Part shown: one piece after another, positions 36,770 through 49,824 of the stretch
Layout of the letters: every line of letters starts with the position of its first letter
Position numbering within the stretch: position 1 is the first letter of the stretch
Assembly (NCBI RefSeq): GCF_000327385.1
Contig: NW_008709146.1
Span: 1,102,927 to 1,166,926, forward strand
DNA: 64,000 bases
DNA from: Lottia gigantea
Taxonomy: Eukaryota; Mollusca; Gastropoda; Lottiidae
Direction of reading: 5' to 3'
Notes under the pieces: generated by a model
Seen by the model: only the letters and a program-made list of their open reading frames with translations
What the model was told of the DNA's origin: nothing
The model's database searches: none
Position numbers and translations under genes: made by a program

Positions 36770-39560
36770 TATTAATAAACATAATCTCTTAAATATGCAG
36801 GAGGATTTCTTCTCCTTCTAGGATATCTTCTATTATCAACATTAGTGTTTTCATTTAAATTATCCCCTTGACCCTCATTATGATCATTTGCTTCAAAATC
36901 AAACAAATGTGTATCAGTATCATTCTCATCCTTGTCAACTCTATGATCTTCGGGAAGTCTACATTTAACAATATCATTTCTATGCCATCTTTTCCCCCCT
37001 TTAACAGTTATAATATCACCCTTAATATCAATTATCTTAGTTGGATTAGAATATTTTGGACTCAATTTATGTTTACCTCTGAAATTTTTCACCTTAATTC
37101 TAACAATTTCATCTATATTGAATTTAACTTTTTTGACATTATGTTTTGTATCATACCATTTTTTCATATTTGACTGTTTCTTAGCAACATATTTAGATAA
37201 ATTATTATCATGTACATCTTGAACATTTTTAGTATAAGATTCAGGGGGTTGAATTACAGACAATTTAGTTCGCATTTCTCTACCGGTCATTAAGTAATAA
37301 GGGATACAATTAGTAGTAGCAGGTTTTGTCGAACGAATAGTTTGTAATACAGTGCGTAAAGCAGTTGCGAAAGTCGTTTTGTCTCTCATGTTTGCTTGAA
37401 TCAATGACTTAATTGGCCCATTTAAACGTTCGATGGCCCCATTAGCTGCTGGATGGTAATTTGGGGTGCGAATATGACGTATATTTAATTTATGAAGGAA
37501 ATCAGTGAACTCATGACTAATAAACTGAGTACCATTATCTGAGGTCAAAGTTTCAGGTATGACCCAAACAGAAAATAGTCTATCTAAAAATTTAATTACA
37601 GTGTTTGAATTTATTGTATCAGTCATTAAGCTTTCTGGCCACTTGGAATAGTAGTCGATAATGTTAATCAAAAATCTTGAACCCTGAGGTGCACTCTCAA
37701 AAGGTCCTTGTATATCAATAGCTAAATCACGCCAAGGTTGATCCGAATGTATTTTAGGATTTAACGGTGTTATATGAGTTTTAACAGATTTACCACTTTC
37801 AGCACACATGTAGCAAGCATTGACAAAATTTTCGACATCTTTATCCATGCCGTACCAATAAGCAACACAACGCAAAGTTTGTTTTGTTTTCACTATACCA
37901 GGATGTCCAGTATGACTTAATTCTAGTATTTGTTTCTGTAGACTATTTGGTATAACTGTACGTTCATTTCTGCCGATGCACGAATCTCCAAAAATAAATA
38001 ACTCATCTTTAATATTATAGAATGGCATCACATTCTTGTCGATAACACTTTTATTTGGCCATTTTGTATTCAAATACTGAAGCACTATTTTTAAAACAGG
38101 ATCCTTCGCAGTTTCCCTAGCCACAATAGCAGGCGATATCTGAATTGCATCAGTAGTAAGAGAATTACACAAAATGATTTCATCAATAGACACATCACAA
38201 TTTTCACTTTCACTATTTTCATTCACTTTTCGTAATCTTGATAAACCGTCAGCGATTATGTTGGATGATCCTTTTTTATAAGACATAGTAAAATTATAAT
38301 CGAGTAAAGTTGCAGCCCATCTGGCTATTCTTGCTGGCTTATGGCCTGTATCTTGTGATGATTGGAGTAGTGTAACGAGTGATCTATGTTCTGTAACTAG
38401 GTTGAAGGGTCTACCTTGTAAATACCGGTTCCATTTTTTAACAGCCCACGTACACGCCAGGGCTTCTTTTTCACCAATACTGTAGTTTCTTTCTGATGTA
38501 GATAAAATTTTCGAAGCAAATGCTACTGGTCTAATTTCAGATAACATGTGTACTCCTTCACAGGAAATTGAAAATCCAAGCCATTCGACTTTCGGAACTT
38601 TAAAGAAGCACTTATCTGGGCTTAATGTTAATCCATTGTCCTATAAGCGTTGTAAAACCCTTCGTATTCTATCATCATGCTCTTGTTCATTTTCGGCAAC
38701 AATAAGAATATCTTCTAAAAGATTATAAACACCATTACAACCAGCTAAAATAATGTCCATCATTTTTTGAAACGATCCAGGAACATCTGCTAAACCAAAT
38801 GGTGTTGTAAATATGGTAAGCTCTTGAGTATGTTGATGTAAAGGGTACTGGTGGTAGGCTTCATTCATGTCGAGTTTTGTAATAAAGCTGGCAGACTGTA
38901 TAGAGCTGATCAATGTTTCAATATTAGGTAGAGGGTATTTCACAGGAACAATGTTTTTATTTACAGTGCGTAGATCAACACATAGACGTAGTTTGTTATT
39001 TCGGCGTCAACTGCAAACTACAGGACTCACCCATTCAGCATGTTCAACTTCGGTTATAACATCTATCTGTAGTAGGTTGTCTATTTCTTCTTTAAATTCT
39101 TTCTCTAAGGCAAATGGGACTGGTCTTGGTTTATGTGCGAACGGGACAGCTTTTGGGTCTACTATAGACTTGTGTTCAAACTTTGAGGCTCGGCCAAGGC
39201 CCTTGAAAACACTTGGAAATTCAGATTTCAATGCAGTGAAACTCTGAATACGATTTACAGTGATGTAGTTTCTATCAGTTGTAGTGTGTGTAGAAGTATT
39301 AACCTGAATAGTCATCTTCAAGTCTGCTAATCCAAACCAAGAATCGCCTTCAGGAACAACATAAAATGTCCCAAAGGTTTGACGATTTTTAAAGTTAACA
39401 GGTAACTTCACCATACCAGTAACAGTAATTGGTGTTTGATTGTAACTCCTCAGGTTAGTATTTGCCGTATGGAGCGTCCTGTTACTAAAATATCTCTGGA
39501 ATGTATGTTCATTTAGGATGGAAATAGGAGAACCTGTATCAACTAACAATTGAGTATTTT
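36770..39560 (-). pseudogene. pol region of the Mag-like element (broken)
   Basis: Recognisable parts from right to left on + are: an aspartic protease (LVDTGSPISIL, about 39.5 kb), reverse transcriptase (about 38.6-39.2 kb, including HKPRPVPFALEKEF and LDMNEAYHQYPL), RNase H (about 38.2-38.5 kb, SIGEKEALACTWAVKKWN), and integrase (about 36.8-38.0 kb) with an HHCC zinc-binding part (HTGHPGIVKTKQT..CYMC), a DDE core (DIQGPF, TSDNGTQF, HPAANGAIERLN) and a GPY/F-like end. The longest open piece covers RNase H plus integrase. This is a fossil copy; breaks are counted in the parent entry only. Confidence 0.9.
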
Positions 39561-39639
39561 GAACATCAATGGTTACATCACATGTAAGCTTCTTTACGTG
39601 ATATTTGTTACTGACGGAGAGGACAGTATGATGTATTTA

Positions 39640-40490
39640 ATCTTGGTAGGTTGAATTAACTGTATCAGATCGACAAACACGAGCAAAATGTCCACTCTTA
39701 GAACAATTTCGACACTTCTGGTCCTTGGCAGGACACTGAGGAAAATTAGCTCGATGTCTATAGCTTCCACATCGGTAGCAAGATTTGTTGTCTGTATTTC
39801 TGGTATTAGGCCTAAAATTGCCTCGATTTGAAGTTTGGTAATCGGGCTGGTCTCTAGAATGTGAAGGGAAATGGCTAGCTTTTTGGTTATCCCTTGAGCT
39901 TTGTATTTTCTGAACAGGAGATAAGTCATCTGTTGTATTTGTTTCATTAGTTGTAGGCTCCTGTTGTGTTTCTTTCAGGGCTATTTCCACTCGTCGAGCT
40001 ATAGTTAAAGCTTGTTGTAGAGTAATATTTTCTTCCATCTCGTTCGAACCTGCTTGTGATAAGCTTTACCAACAATAAGATCTCGCAGTATTTCGTCTAG
40101 TATGGCAAATAACTGGGTATTTTTACTTAAATTTCTCAGAAAGGCTAGGTATTCATCTATTGATTCGTCAGGTAGTTGCTCTCTAGAATTGAGTAAGTGG
40201 CTCCTTTCAACACTAATATTGAATTTAGGACCGAAATGGGCTTGTAGGGTTTGCATACATGTTCTGTAAGAAGTGCCTGCATCAGTAAGGGAATGGTAAA
40301 CTTCTGAAGCATGAGTTCCAAGACAATGAATAAGTAAGGCTCTCTTCCAACCATCAGCATAGTCGGTTCCTCCACATGCAACCAAGTAGTTCTCGAAGTT
40401 AGCCCTCCATGCGGTCCAGGGAACAGCCGGTTTTCCTGGCGATGGCAGGAAAAACGCTGGTGGATGAAGACCCATTTTACTCAATTATTT
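39640..40490 (-). pseudogene. gag region of the Mag-like element (broken)
   Basis: The N-terminal part reads FLPSPGKPAVPWTAWRANFE, with SREQLPDESIDEYLAFLRNL further on, typical of Mag/gypsy capsid regions. The C-terminal part holds two CCHC nucleocapsid knuckles (CYRCGSYRHRANFPQC and CRNCSKSGHFARVC). It sits between the primer-binding site and the protease as expected, and is part of the same fossil element. Confidence 0.88.
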
Positions 40491-40498
40491 AGTACAAA

Positions 40499-40513
40499 CC
40501 ATTCTCGTCGCCA
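40499..40513 (-). promoter_or_regulatory. Primer-binding site for tRNA-Ser
   Basis: Directly inside the 5' LTR with no gap, the minus strand reads TGGCGACGAGAATGG. This complements the 3' end of a serine tRNA of the GCU type (..CCATyCTCGTCG plus CCA), whose acceptor stem begins GACGAGG in animals. The immediate LTR/PBS junction independently supports the LTR boundary that the ATTTG duplication gives. Confidence 0.82.
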
Positions 40514-40700
40514 TATTGTATCTTGCGTGGGTAGAAGGGTATCGAATTAATGTAAGATGTAAGAAACAAAGTATAGGAGTTTATTTTATATTCTTCTCAC
40601 ATGGAAGTAAGTCATGCTCAGGAAGTTCTTATTGAGCATGTCTGACATACATATCAATATTACAGTATGAAGAGCAAAATACAAATACCAATATACCACA
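40514..40700 (-). repeat. 5' LTR of the Mag-like element (right end on +)
   Basis: It is the matching copy of the 36,367-36,563 LTR and starts tattgtatcttgcgtggg on +. It ends ccaatataccaca, followed at once by the target duplication ATTTG. At under 200 bp it is short for an LTR but in the range of Mag-like elements. No promoter motif was convincingly identified. Confidence 0.93.
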
Positions 40701-40705
40701 ATTTG

Positions 40706-43700
40706 GAATTGAATATATGCAAAACTTGTCAAAGTTTGGCGCTAGATGGAGTACTGTTCCCATTTGAAATTCACATTTAAAACTTAACCATATGTCTTTC
40801 TCCACCATCTTGTTTCATGTTTAAACTCCATTTTTTCCGAGCACATGGAATGCATTCTAAACACTGTAACTTGGTTCATTTCACTACAAGGTAAAACCAC
40901 GCCAATCATGCAGCCAGCCAGGAGTTTTATATTTCCTATCATTTCAATCAATGAAATCAATTAATGCCATTGGAATTTAACAGGAAGTATGTAAATCTTG
41001 TTAGAATGTTATATTTTTGATGAAAAGAAAAATAAACAAGATGAAATTAAATTCCACTATTCCAGATCACAGAAAATAACCATTTTGACTGTTGACAAGT
41101 AAGTTAAGGAAGATCTCAGACAATTGATTAGAATTTAAGCCAGCAAATTCAGAAATGACCCAATTCCACTATTCCAATTCTCATATGTTTTAATCAAAAT
41201 TGATAGAATTTATGGCTTATCAGGGAAACATTGCCATTTTGTCTGTAATGAAATTTCACTTGTGCCTCTTGATAAAGTCTGCCACTTTTCATAGAAAGAA
41301 CCTGTTTCAGCAAGATAATATTACCCTTGAGATCTCTAATATTGCTTTCTAATGACATGGGATCAAAATGTCTAATTAACAAGCTTTTTATGCCAAGTCA
41401 CCCTAAAAGACAAATGGACATGTCGGTTAGGGTTATAGAACGAAGCCAATTTCATTTAACATGACAGCCGAGAAAATCAGACTTCGGAATTCAAGCTCTT
41501 CCTTATAAATGACATTGACAAACCAACCATGTTCTGTGAAGACCTTAAACATCTCTTGAACATTAAATAAAACAAACACATTGAATTATGATTAACCTTG
41601 GAACCTTAAAGTAATATCTTCAAATTTAAACCCCATGTTAGGACAGTAGCACTGATATACCTCTTTTCTGATGTTAAAATCTGGAGATAGCCAAAAGGAA
41701 CTCAATTGTGTCAAGCTTTGCTACTCCTTTTACCTATCCTACTTATTGGGCCTTTGATGAAATAAAAAGCTTTACCACTTTGTTTGCAAGTGTCGCCTAC
41801 AAGGATGATAGTCTACAAGTATTTTGTGAAAATGTTGTGTTAGAAATTTAATTTCTTTACTAAAATCTATTTTGTAAACCTAGAACATTGTAAAACCAAC
41901 ATGCAAGACCAAGCTTTGAGCTAACAAAGTGGGTCATATATAGAGGGATTGTTGAGTGGAATAGAAAGGTGATGTTTTTATCATAGAACATGGTCTTTGA
42001 TCTGTTTGTGACTCAACATAATAAGATGGATGGTTCCAGTGATTAATATTAATTTAACTACAAGTTAAGTCACGCTGACACAAATATGATAACATAATGT
42101 TTTGTCTTTGTAAAACTGTACTTCTGCTTCAACAACTGAACAAATCATGCCCATCTGCACTGTTCTTTTAATTAAATTTAAAATCCTCGCCTTAAGGAAA
42201 GTTTTCACATACTTGAACTGGTGTAAGTTTACTTTAGTATTCAGTATGTTTGTAAGGTAGAAAGTTGAGAAAGTCTGGAAAAACTTGAGAAAATACTCGG
42301 ATATTTGACATCACAAGTTCATTAAATCTTTAAATTAAAGCTGATTGAGAGGATGATTGGAATATTTGTTCAAGGACAACATCTTCATGAATAGGTTGGA
42401 ATCAAGATGGAACATATTTGGCAAATCTGACTTCGATGATAAAAGAAATTTGTGTTTTCTAAATAAATTGAAAGAAAGGAGGAGTGAGTCAACTATTTTT
42501 TCGCTGGAATCAATACTTGGCCAAATATAACCAAATTCATCCTTCCATGATTACTTCTTACTGTTGTATGCAATGTGTAAATTTTACAACTATTGTAGGT
42601 TGCAGCTGACATGGTTCAGTTTTCTGTTATAGTAATATGACCACGTACCATCATTTATTTATCAGTTCTAAGTCAGTGACTTAAAATCAAAAAGAACTGT
42701 GAGAGAAAGATTATCAGAATTTCATTAATTCAAACTTTAAAGTTTTTACTTTCATGTCAATTCTTCTATCTGTGTTCCTAATGAAGTTAATGTATTGAAC
42801 TGAAGGGTGTTTTATGTCCTACTTTTCTGCACATCAATGGGCTTATGAAGAAGGTAATAAGATGGTAAGTAAAACCAGGGTGGAAAACTGGCTGATACCA
42901 AAACAACTCCTGCAATTTCTTGGTAAGCTTCCAAGTCTTGAACAATCTTGAAGCAAAGGGAATTTTCCCATGAAAAGCATATCAATAATTCCATTTCATA
43001 TCATTTTGATTCTCAGAATATGGCTTTAGATGAAGAAAAGTAATTCAAAGAAAATACATTGTTTTAAATTCATTATGAAAATTGAAGGCCATAACAATTG
43101 AATAATGAAATCTAAAGGGAGTTTATTAGTCTTTAATAACACACATTTTCTTACCATAAAAACTTAACCAATAAACAATGAAACCTGAAAATGGCATTAA
43201 CAATATTTTTTACTCAATCTCTGAAGATTAATATTACAATATTAAATCAATTGAAACGTCCACTTAATTTCTGAAACTGGTATATATATTTGTCAGTAAT
43301 CACTTGAATCTTGTGAATATATCTTTTGAGTTTATTATCAAGATAAATCTCTGATCCTTTCCATCAGTGGTCACCATTTAAACTCAAGAAAAAACACTCT
43401 CGAGTAGCGAGTCAAATTGATGCCTCATCGATTATTTGGGCAGAAGAAATTGATGAGGATATGACCAGACTTGCTAACCAATTTATTGTTATATGGTTCT
43501 CTATCAAGAGTTAAACAGATCAATATTGTAGGGTATTGTTAGTTAAAGATCATCTTCCAGTTTCAATCTCAAACATAGTTGGGTAGCAATTCTATATATT
43601 TTAATCAAAGATTCATTCCAGTAACCAATTTTATATCATATTTCATCTGTCTGCACAGTTCCTGCATACATTGAAGTGAAGATACAGAGCCCTTGGATTA

Positions 43701-46030
43701 CAAGCACTTTTAATGAAACTTTTTTGAATTAAGGAATGATTGGTGTCAAATTGTTCAAAGAAATCTAAATGTGAAATATATGAACACCTGAATATCTCAT
43801 CTTTACAGATGTATTTTCATAATGAGCATTCAATGTGCACTAAATTAGCATAGTGCCGCGTCTTTGAATTAAATGTAATGGAGCTGTTCAAAAGCAATAC
43901 CACAGGATGCTTTGATAAATCCAAACCTTAGGCAATTGAATCAGGAATTTGAATCAGCAAAGTGGCAGATTCCATACTGGTCACAAGACTGATATCAATT
44001 TTTTTCCTTGCATGTAAATGGCACTGTTCTCATGCATTCATAGATTCCCCATACATAATGTATTTGAAAGGAAAACAGTTTAATCTTCCAACAAACGCTA
44101 ATGTCACAAACACCTACTTACATGTGTAGGTTTTCCATTAAAAACATCATAGGAGCTATGAAATTTATCTTTTCTTTTTCTCCTCAATTACACTTCACTT
44201 TCCTTAATTAAACTTGACACAAATTTGTCACAAACATTCTTAATTTCAAATTTCTTTATTTCTCTTTACGCTGACTAGTTGAGAGATAAATAGATTCAGT
44301 AAATGACTGGAACTGCTAATAAATTTCCAACCATAAAAATGCTAAGTTATCCTTGAGTGGACTGAAAAAAATTACTGAACAAAAATGAGATGACAGGAGC
44401 ATACTTTAAGGTGATTATGAGCTAGTTGTACTATTACCAACATCCATATTAATTTGCTGAAGGTATTCTAGTTTTTTTTGGGGCCTCCAACCTTTAACCT
44501 ATGAACGTGATTTACAAGAAGAAAAAATATGTAATGTTTGATAGAATTTTGTTTCTTTATAGAGGAATAATACTAAAATATCAGTAAAAATTTTACTTAA
44601 TATCTATTTATATTTTGATATAATTTTGCCACTCTATACAGTGGAAGTATCCCTAAATATTTGAAAATTCAGTCAAATTTCACTCTGTTTTCACTGAAAT
44701 AGACAATTCTCACTTAGCCCCTTTCCTTGATGTACTTTTGAAAGGCAAAATTAATGAACAACAACATTATACTGTTGATGTCACATTAATCTATAGAGAG
44801 CTACCAAAATTAACAGCTAAAACATCAATATACTATTGTCTTGGATTGCATGTCTTCTGATTTCATTAAGGTAACATATCCTGTCCAATTTAGTATCAGG
44901 TCATGTCTAAGAATGTAAAATCTTCACACAAAAGACTGACATGCTCATTTGAAGCACATTAAAGTACAATATGAAAATAGGAACGAAGAGACGCCACATT
45001 ATATAAAAATTTCGGCTGTAACATAGAGGAGGATCAATAGGACTAATTTTAAAACTGTCAATAAGTTTGAAGGTGACAAGAGGTTTGGTCAAGGACCAGC
45101 TGGTAGAAGTAGAACGAAGAATAATTGATGAGCTGACACTATTAATGAATCAAAAAATATTTAGCGCAATTAAAATAAATCTTGAATTCTGTGCATGATC
45201 AACATGCATGACACCATTACAAACAGCTCTTCAAACTTCTGGTCCTGAAGAATCAAGAGGAAATTGGTAACAAAAAGTCGATTTTATCTGCAAGCTTGTT
45301 AATGTTATGATATCAACCATAGCATTTTAAACATGGCAACATAAACCCACAGTAATTTGTAAAGCAGAACATACATTTGTCTTCTGATTTTGAAGTTTGC
45401 TGAAAGGTTTGTCTATGAATTAGAAACTTGTCAAAAAATCTTCAAATCTAAAAATAATTACTATACAAATTTGACCCCCAAAGAACAAAGAAAATGAAGT
45501 TGCAAATATGAGGAACTTGGGGTGTTCGATACATCCACATTCGAATGTGGGCATACAAGCAGATGTGTCCAATCAAGTACAAAAGAACTGGAATGAGCAA
45601 AATCAATAAAATATTTGGGGAAATGGCTGACATTAATTAGACTGATGTTTGTCAGAAGGCTAACTGATTAAGAAATTAACATTACAAGTATCTTGACAAT
45701 ACTGAATCAATAAACACCAATACATTATACAAGTTTAATCGCATTGCTTAGAAAATCGTGCTGATTAAACCAGGTTTTAACTACCTCATTTTCTAGACTC
45801 TGAGGACTCAATGTTCTTACAGCTCTTTATAACTCTAAATATCATTATGAAACACAACATTATCATAGTGCAGTGCTCAAATATAGGTATCTTAAAATAA
45901 GCAATAATTTCATCAGATGAAGGGTATCTTGAAAGATTAATTGTTACAGTAAATATCAAGGACATTGGTTGAAACAGATAAAAATAATCATTTTGACAAC
46001 ACTGCATGAATCCTTCCATCATAGATTACA
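40706..46030. other. Non-coding AT-rich stretch, no gene recognised
   Basis: Short minus-strand frames at 45,448-45,633 and 45,786-46,022 encode hydrophobic residues but lack domain motifs, conserved-looking composition and convincing splice context, so I do not call them genes. Nothing else was identified. Confidence 0.55.
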
Positions 46031-46130
46031 GGAAAGACATGAAATGCTTTGAGGAGCATGGGCACAAAGTGAGATATATAGCACCTTGAAAAGACCTAGA
46101 GAAAAACAATTCTAAATCGCACAGATTCTA
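46031..46130 (-). mobile_element. Second LINE 3' tail, same family as 34,487
   Basis: The + strand reads gaaatgctttgaggagcatg then ggcacaaagtgagatatatagcacc. The LINE at 34.5 kb has gaaatgcattaaggagcatc then agcaccaaacgggctatatagctcc. About 50 bp align at the 3' end in the same orientation, after which similarity fades. This is the expected look of a severely 5'-truncated insertion. The right-hand limit near 46,130 is a guess. Confidence 0.6.
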
Positions 46131-47224
46131 CACAAATACATTATAGAAATAATGCACATCATAGACACACTAGCAAATTATTGTGAACTCAATATACCAA
46201 CACTACCAAGTCTTTGGCAATGACCTTAAATGCTTGTAAGTTCTACTGAGGTTGAGTCTTATGGAACTGCTAATACAAGATGGCAATCATGAAGTCAAGA
46301 TGGAAAATTTGCTTCTTCAGTTTTTAACAATGAACAAGAATGGCATAACAGATTGATTTCAGAAACTAATATCAGCATTTTACAAATCTAATTTACAACA
46401 AGGCGCTCTGGGGAATGATCTTTCTCAAAATTTGAATACATTTCAATAAGTTTGCATGCTTTTAGAGAATTTGTGGCACACACCTTATAGTATTTGGCAT
46501 TAAATTACTTTCTCATTTGAAATGATCTTCCACACTGCACAAAAACGTGGACCAAATTAGAAAGAGAAAGCAATAAATTTTGTTCATCTTGAATTACTTC
46601 AAACAATAAAGCAAAGGCAAGGATGCAATGAACATTTGAACAATTTGCTTGATATAAATCAAGGTTTATAGACATATCCTTTATCCCTAGTTAAGACAGC
46701 CTTTCATGTCCTTTATAGCCTCTCCAACCTGTATCAGTAACACCAGAATACTCAACAGAAAAATCTGAGGTATATCTTGCTCCATGACAGAATGGAACAT
46801 TGGACCTTCAAGTTGGCACGAGTCAATCTCTTGACCAATTAAAATTAGTGACAAGAATAACTATCTACTACATGGGTTAAGCGACAGATTCATTTCAACT
46901 CTTCAGGACTGAAGATGACATTGTTCACAGTACAAAAATTAAACGCAAAAAAGTAAAGTAATTTTAATTCCAAAAAAAAATTCACATAATTTTTTGCTAT
47001 TTTCTTTTGGCTCTATCAGAAGTTATTGATGGTCTTAATCAAGATATTGTGAGACATCTGTCAAACAAAAACTATGTATTCCAGACTGTCATATTTCTTG
47101 ACAGAAAATACTTGTCAATACATTATCTACGATAAAATGCGAGTTGGTCCACCTGCGTCACTATAATAAATTTACTGTGTCTACAGATATCTTTAGAGAG
47201 TTAAAACATATGATAAAATTATAT

Positions 47225-47960
47225 TATAAGTATATATAGGAGACTGTCTACAAAAATTGGTTACTTTCATAAATTCATTTTGTATAGCAAATTTCTTTGG
47301 TACCGTAAGAATTATCTAGAAAAGTTGCTCACAAATATTAATGTATCTTTGTATTACAAATATTCTTTGATACAGTGGGAACTATCTAGAAAAGTTGCTC
47401 CCAGATGTTAATGTATCCTTGTATTACAAAAATTCTTAGGTACAGTGAAAACTATCTATAAAAGTTGCTCCCAAATATTAATGTATCTTTGTATTACAAA
47501 AATTCTTTGGTACAGTGAAAACTATCTAGAAAAGTTGCTCCCAAATATTAATGTATCTTTGTATTACAAAAATTCTTTGGTACAGTGAAAACTATCTAGA
47601 AAAGTTGCTCCCAAATATTAATGTACCTTTGTATTACAAATATTCTTTGGTACAGTATGTACTATCTAGAAAAGTTGCTCGCAAATATTAATGTATCTTT
47701 GTGTTTCAAAAATTCTTTGGTACAGTATGAACTATCTAGAAAAGTTGCTTTATAATATGAATTTGTATTTTAAGGTTTTTGAAAAAATAGACACTGTATA
47801 GAAATTTGCTTCCTAATATAAATTTATATCACAGATTTAGCAGGATTGGTCTAGAAAATTTATTTCTATCATAAATTTATATCACAAATTTTTAATTTAA
47901 AGTGTGAACTGTCTAGAATATAAAGTTACTTCCTGTTATAAATCTATATTTGTACCTCAA
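47225..47960. repeat. 70-bp minisatellite, seven clean units with decayed edges
   Basis: The anchor ttctttggtac recurs at 47,293, 47,363, 47,433, 47,503, 47,573, 47,643 and 47,713, an exact 70-bp period. Units share actatctagaaaagttgctc and aatattaatgtatctttg. Left of 47,293 one diverged unit is visible (gactgtctacaaaaattgg). From about 47,760 to 47,960 two or three units decay progressively (ctgtatagaaatttgcttcc, ggtctagaaaatttatttc, aactgtctagaatataaag). Central units 47,503-47,700 are almost identical. Confidence 0.93.
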
Positions 47961-49824
47961 AGTTATGGAGTGTTCTGAAATCAAGATTAAATTTGATGTT
48001 ATCCATGTATGAGTGACAGTAGCCTCATTGGACAGCAAGTATATCAACCACAATTTCAGAGATGATATTCACCTGGATATATAACTTGCATGATAATAAT
48101 ATAGATGTCTTTATCTAATAAATGTATGTATTAAGGTATAACAATTGTGTAGTTACATATTTCTGAGACAATCAATGAAGATCACTTCTTTCTTCAACAT
48201 TTTCAGACCCTGGATACCATTAACCTTTTCAAAAGACATGTTTCTCTTTACCCTTTCACTGGAAATGAAGATGTTTTTTTAAGATGTCAGTATGTGGAAA
48301 TGGCAGTCTGTGGAGAGTAATTTACTGTGCTTGTAAAAAAACAGACAATGTCTTGTCCCTATAAAATTTTGTCAAGACAGCCATTTCCATTAGTAAATAA
48401 ACCAAGTATTAACGATCTGAACTGAAATCCAAAACGACACATTGTAGAAACAGGGTGTAGCAGCTGATGAGCTTTTCACATGAGGAAATCATAAAAGAGT
48501 CAGTATTTCATAATGAAAATTGGCATCAGGTGTCTAGAAGAATAAGCAAACTGCCTAGAGCCACACCCATCCAAGAGCCTGTGGCTTTTGACACAAGGGA
48601 AAAACTCTTAAAAAAAATTTGAATATACATTCTCAAACACTAAAAAGATCAAATTTTGGATCACCATCATTACTTAGGAACTAATGTTCAACATGACCAG
48701 GAAGTCAGTCTGGACATCTTGACAACAATAAAACATCGATGAAATGAGGTAAGGTCTTCTTGAATATAAATAACAGCTATCAGGTCATTTTCCACCTATA
48801 GTGAGGGAATTTATAGTACCGGTATAATTAAACATGAGACTATTAGTATAATTAGTTCTAGTGTCAACAATAACACCAGTCTTTACCTTTACTAGTAATT
48901 TAATATCTGTTATCAATGGTGGAATTATTGAACCAATACTATACTAATTCTTACTAATAATGACCCTTCCATAACAAACTTAAACAGCTTAGCATAAACT
49001 AATCCCCTGTACAATCACTCTACTATAACTAACTGAATCTACTACTTCTCCTGACAAATGGACATAAACTTATTTGGCTTTTGATAAGTCTTACAAATAA
49101 TCGATGTTTATGTCTAAAGATATCATATTCTCGTCAAATATGCCTGATGTATGAATGGATCAACGAACTTAAAGGTTACTTATTTTATCCAATTGGGTTC
49201 GAAGCAATTAAATAAGTGTTCTATACAACTAACATTGCTTCCTCTCACTTCATGTGAGGAGGGCATCAATAGAGAAACGGACGATGAAAGTGAAAGAAAG
49301 GAAGAGGGTAACTCTGTGAAAACCAATAGAATAGAGGGAGAAACCACGCAGTAGGAGTCATAATAAAGTGGAATAAAAGTGGTTCAACTGACAAGTGTCA
49401 CACAAATCATTCTTTCGACTTGATTCATATTGGAACAATTAAATCAAGCACTTTAACCGTATTCAAATTCAGTGAGCGAGAAATCTTTATGGTCATTATC
49501 AGCAAGGTTATTTACAGTAAACAGAAAGCCGTATTCTACTATAGAGTATATTGTATGTATCAGTATATATTTTATTGATAATGAACAGTAATTGTGACAT
49601 TGAGAAATTTGTTTCTGGTTGTTTCAAATATTGGAAAAATAATATATTATTGATTATTTGTAATTTTTCATTTATAATGGGAAAGTGACAATGTTTAACT
49701 ATTAAGACAGTCTACATTGATCAAGGTAAGCACAATTTTATACTAGTTATTTACAGCATCAGTAACATAAATTATTTGATCAGAAATTTAGTGAAATTTA
49801 TGACACATAGATTGTGTTCAGACA
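47961..49824. other. Non-coding stretch, no gene recognised
   Basis: A 67-codon plus-strand frame at 49,151-49,354 ends in a charged run (DDESERKEEGNSVK) but has no flanking splice sites or family match that I recognise. Nothing else was seen. Confidence 0.55.

Larger units (their letters stand above)
36362..40705 (-). mobile_element. Mag-like Ty3/gypsy LTR retrotransposon, broken copy
   Basis: This is a full-span LTR element about 4.3 kb long on the minus strand. It is flanked by a 5-bp direct duplication ATTTG (36,362-36,366 and 40,701-40,705) and bounded by LTRs of 197 and 187 bp. Parts in order on the minus strand are 5' LTR, primer-binding site for tRNA-Ser, gag with two zinc knuckles, protease, reverse transcriptase, RNase H, integrase with a GPY/F-type C-terminal module, purine-rich tract and 3' LTR. 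No envelope region is seen. tRNA-Ser priming and the pol layout suggest the Mag (C-clade) lineage; family level is inferred. The coding part is broken, with roughly four or five breaks. The two LTRs differ by about three substitutions and one short indel, so insertion is recent. Confidence 0.93.

Noticed and set aside
36868-37173. Plus-strand open frame across the LTR element
   Set aside because: Antisense shadow of the integrase region of the minus-strand element.
45448-45633. Hydrophobic minus-strand frame MSAISPNILLILLIPVLLYL
   Set aside because: It has an ATG and a hydrophobic run but no supporting splice site, domain or neighbour; too short to separate from chance.
45786-46022. 78-codon hydrophobic minus-strand frame
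   Set aside because: No family pattern, and it ends beside a LINE tail; most likely a chance frame.
49190-49210. Possible tRNA B-box (gggttcgaagc)
   Set aside because: No matching A-box upstream and no cloverleaf could be drawn.
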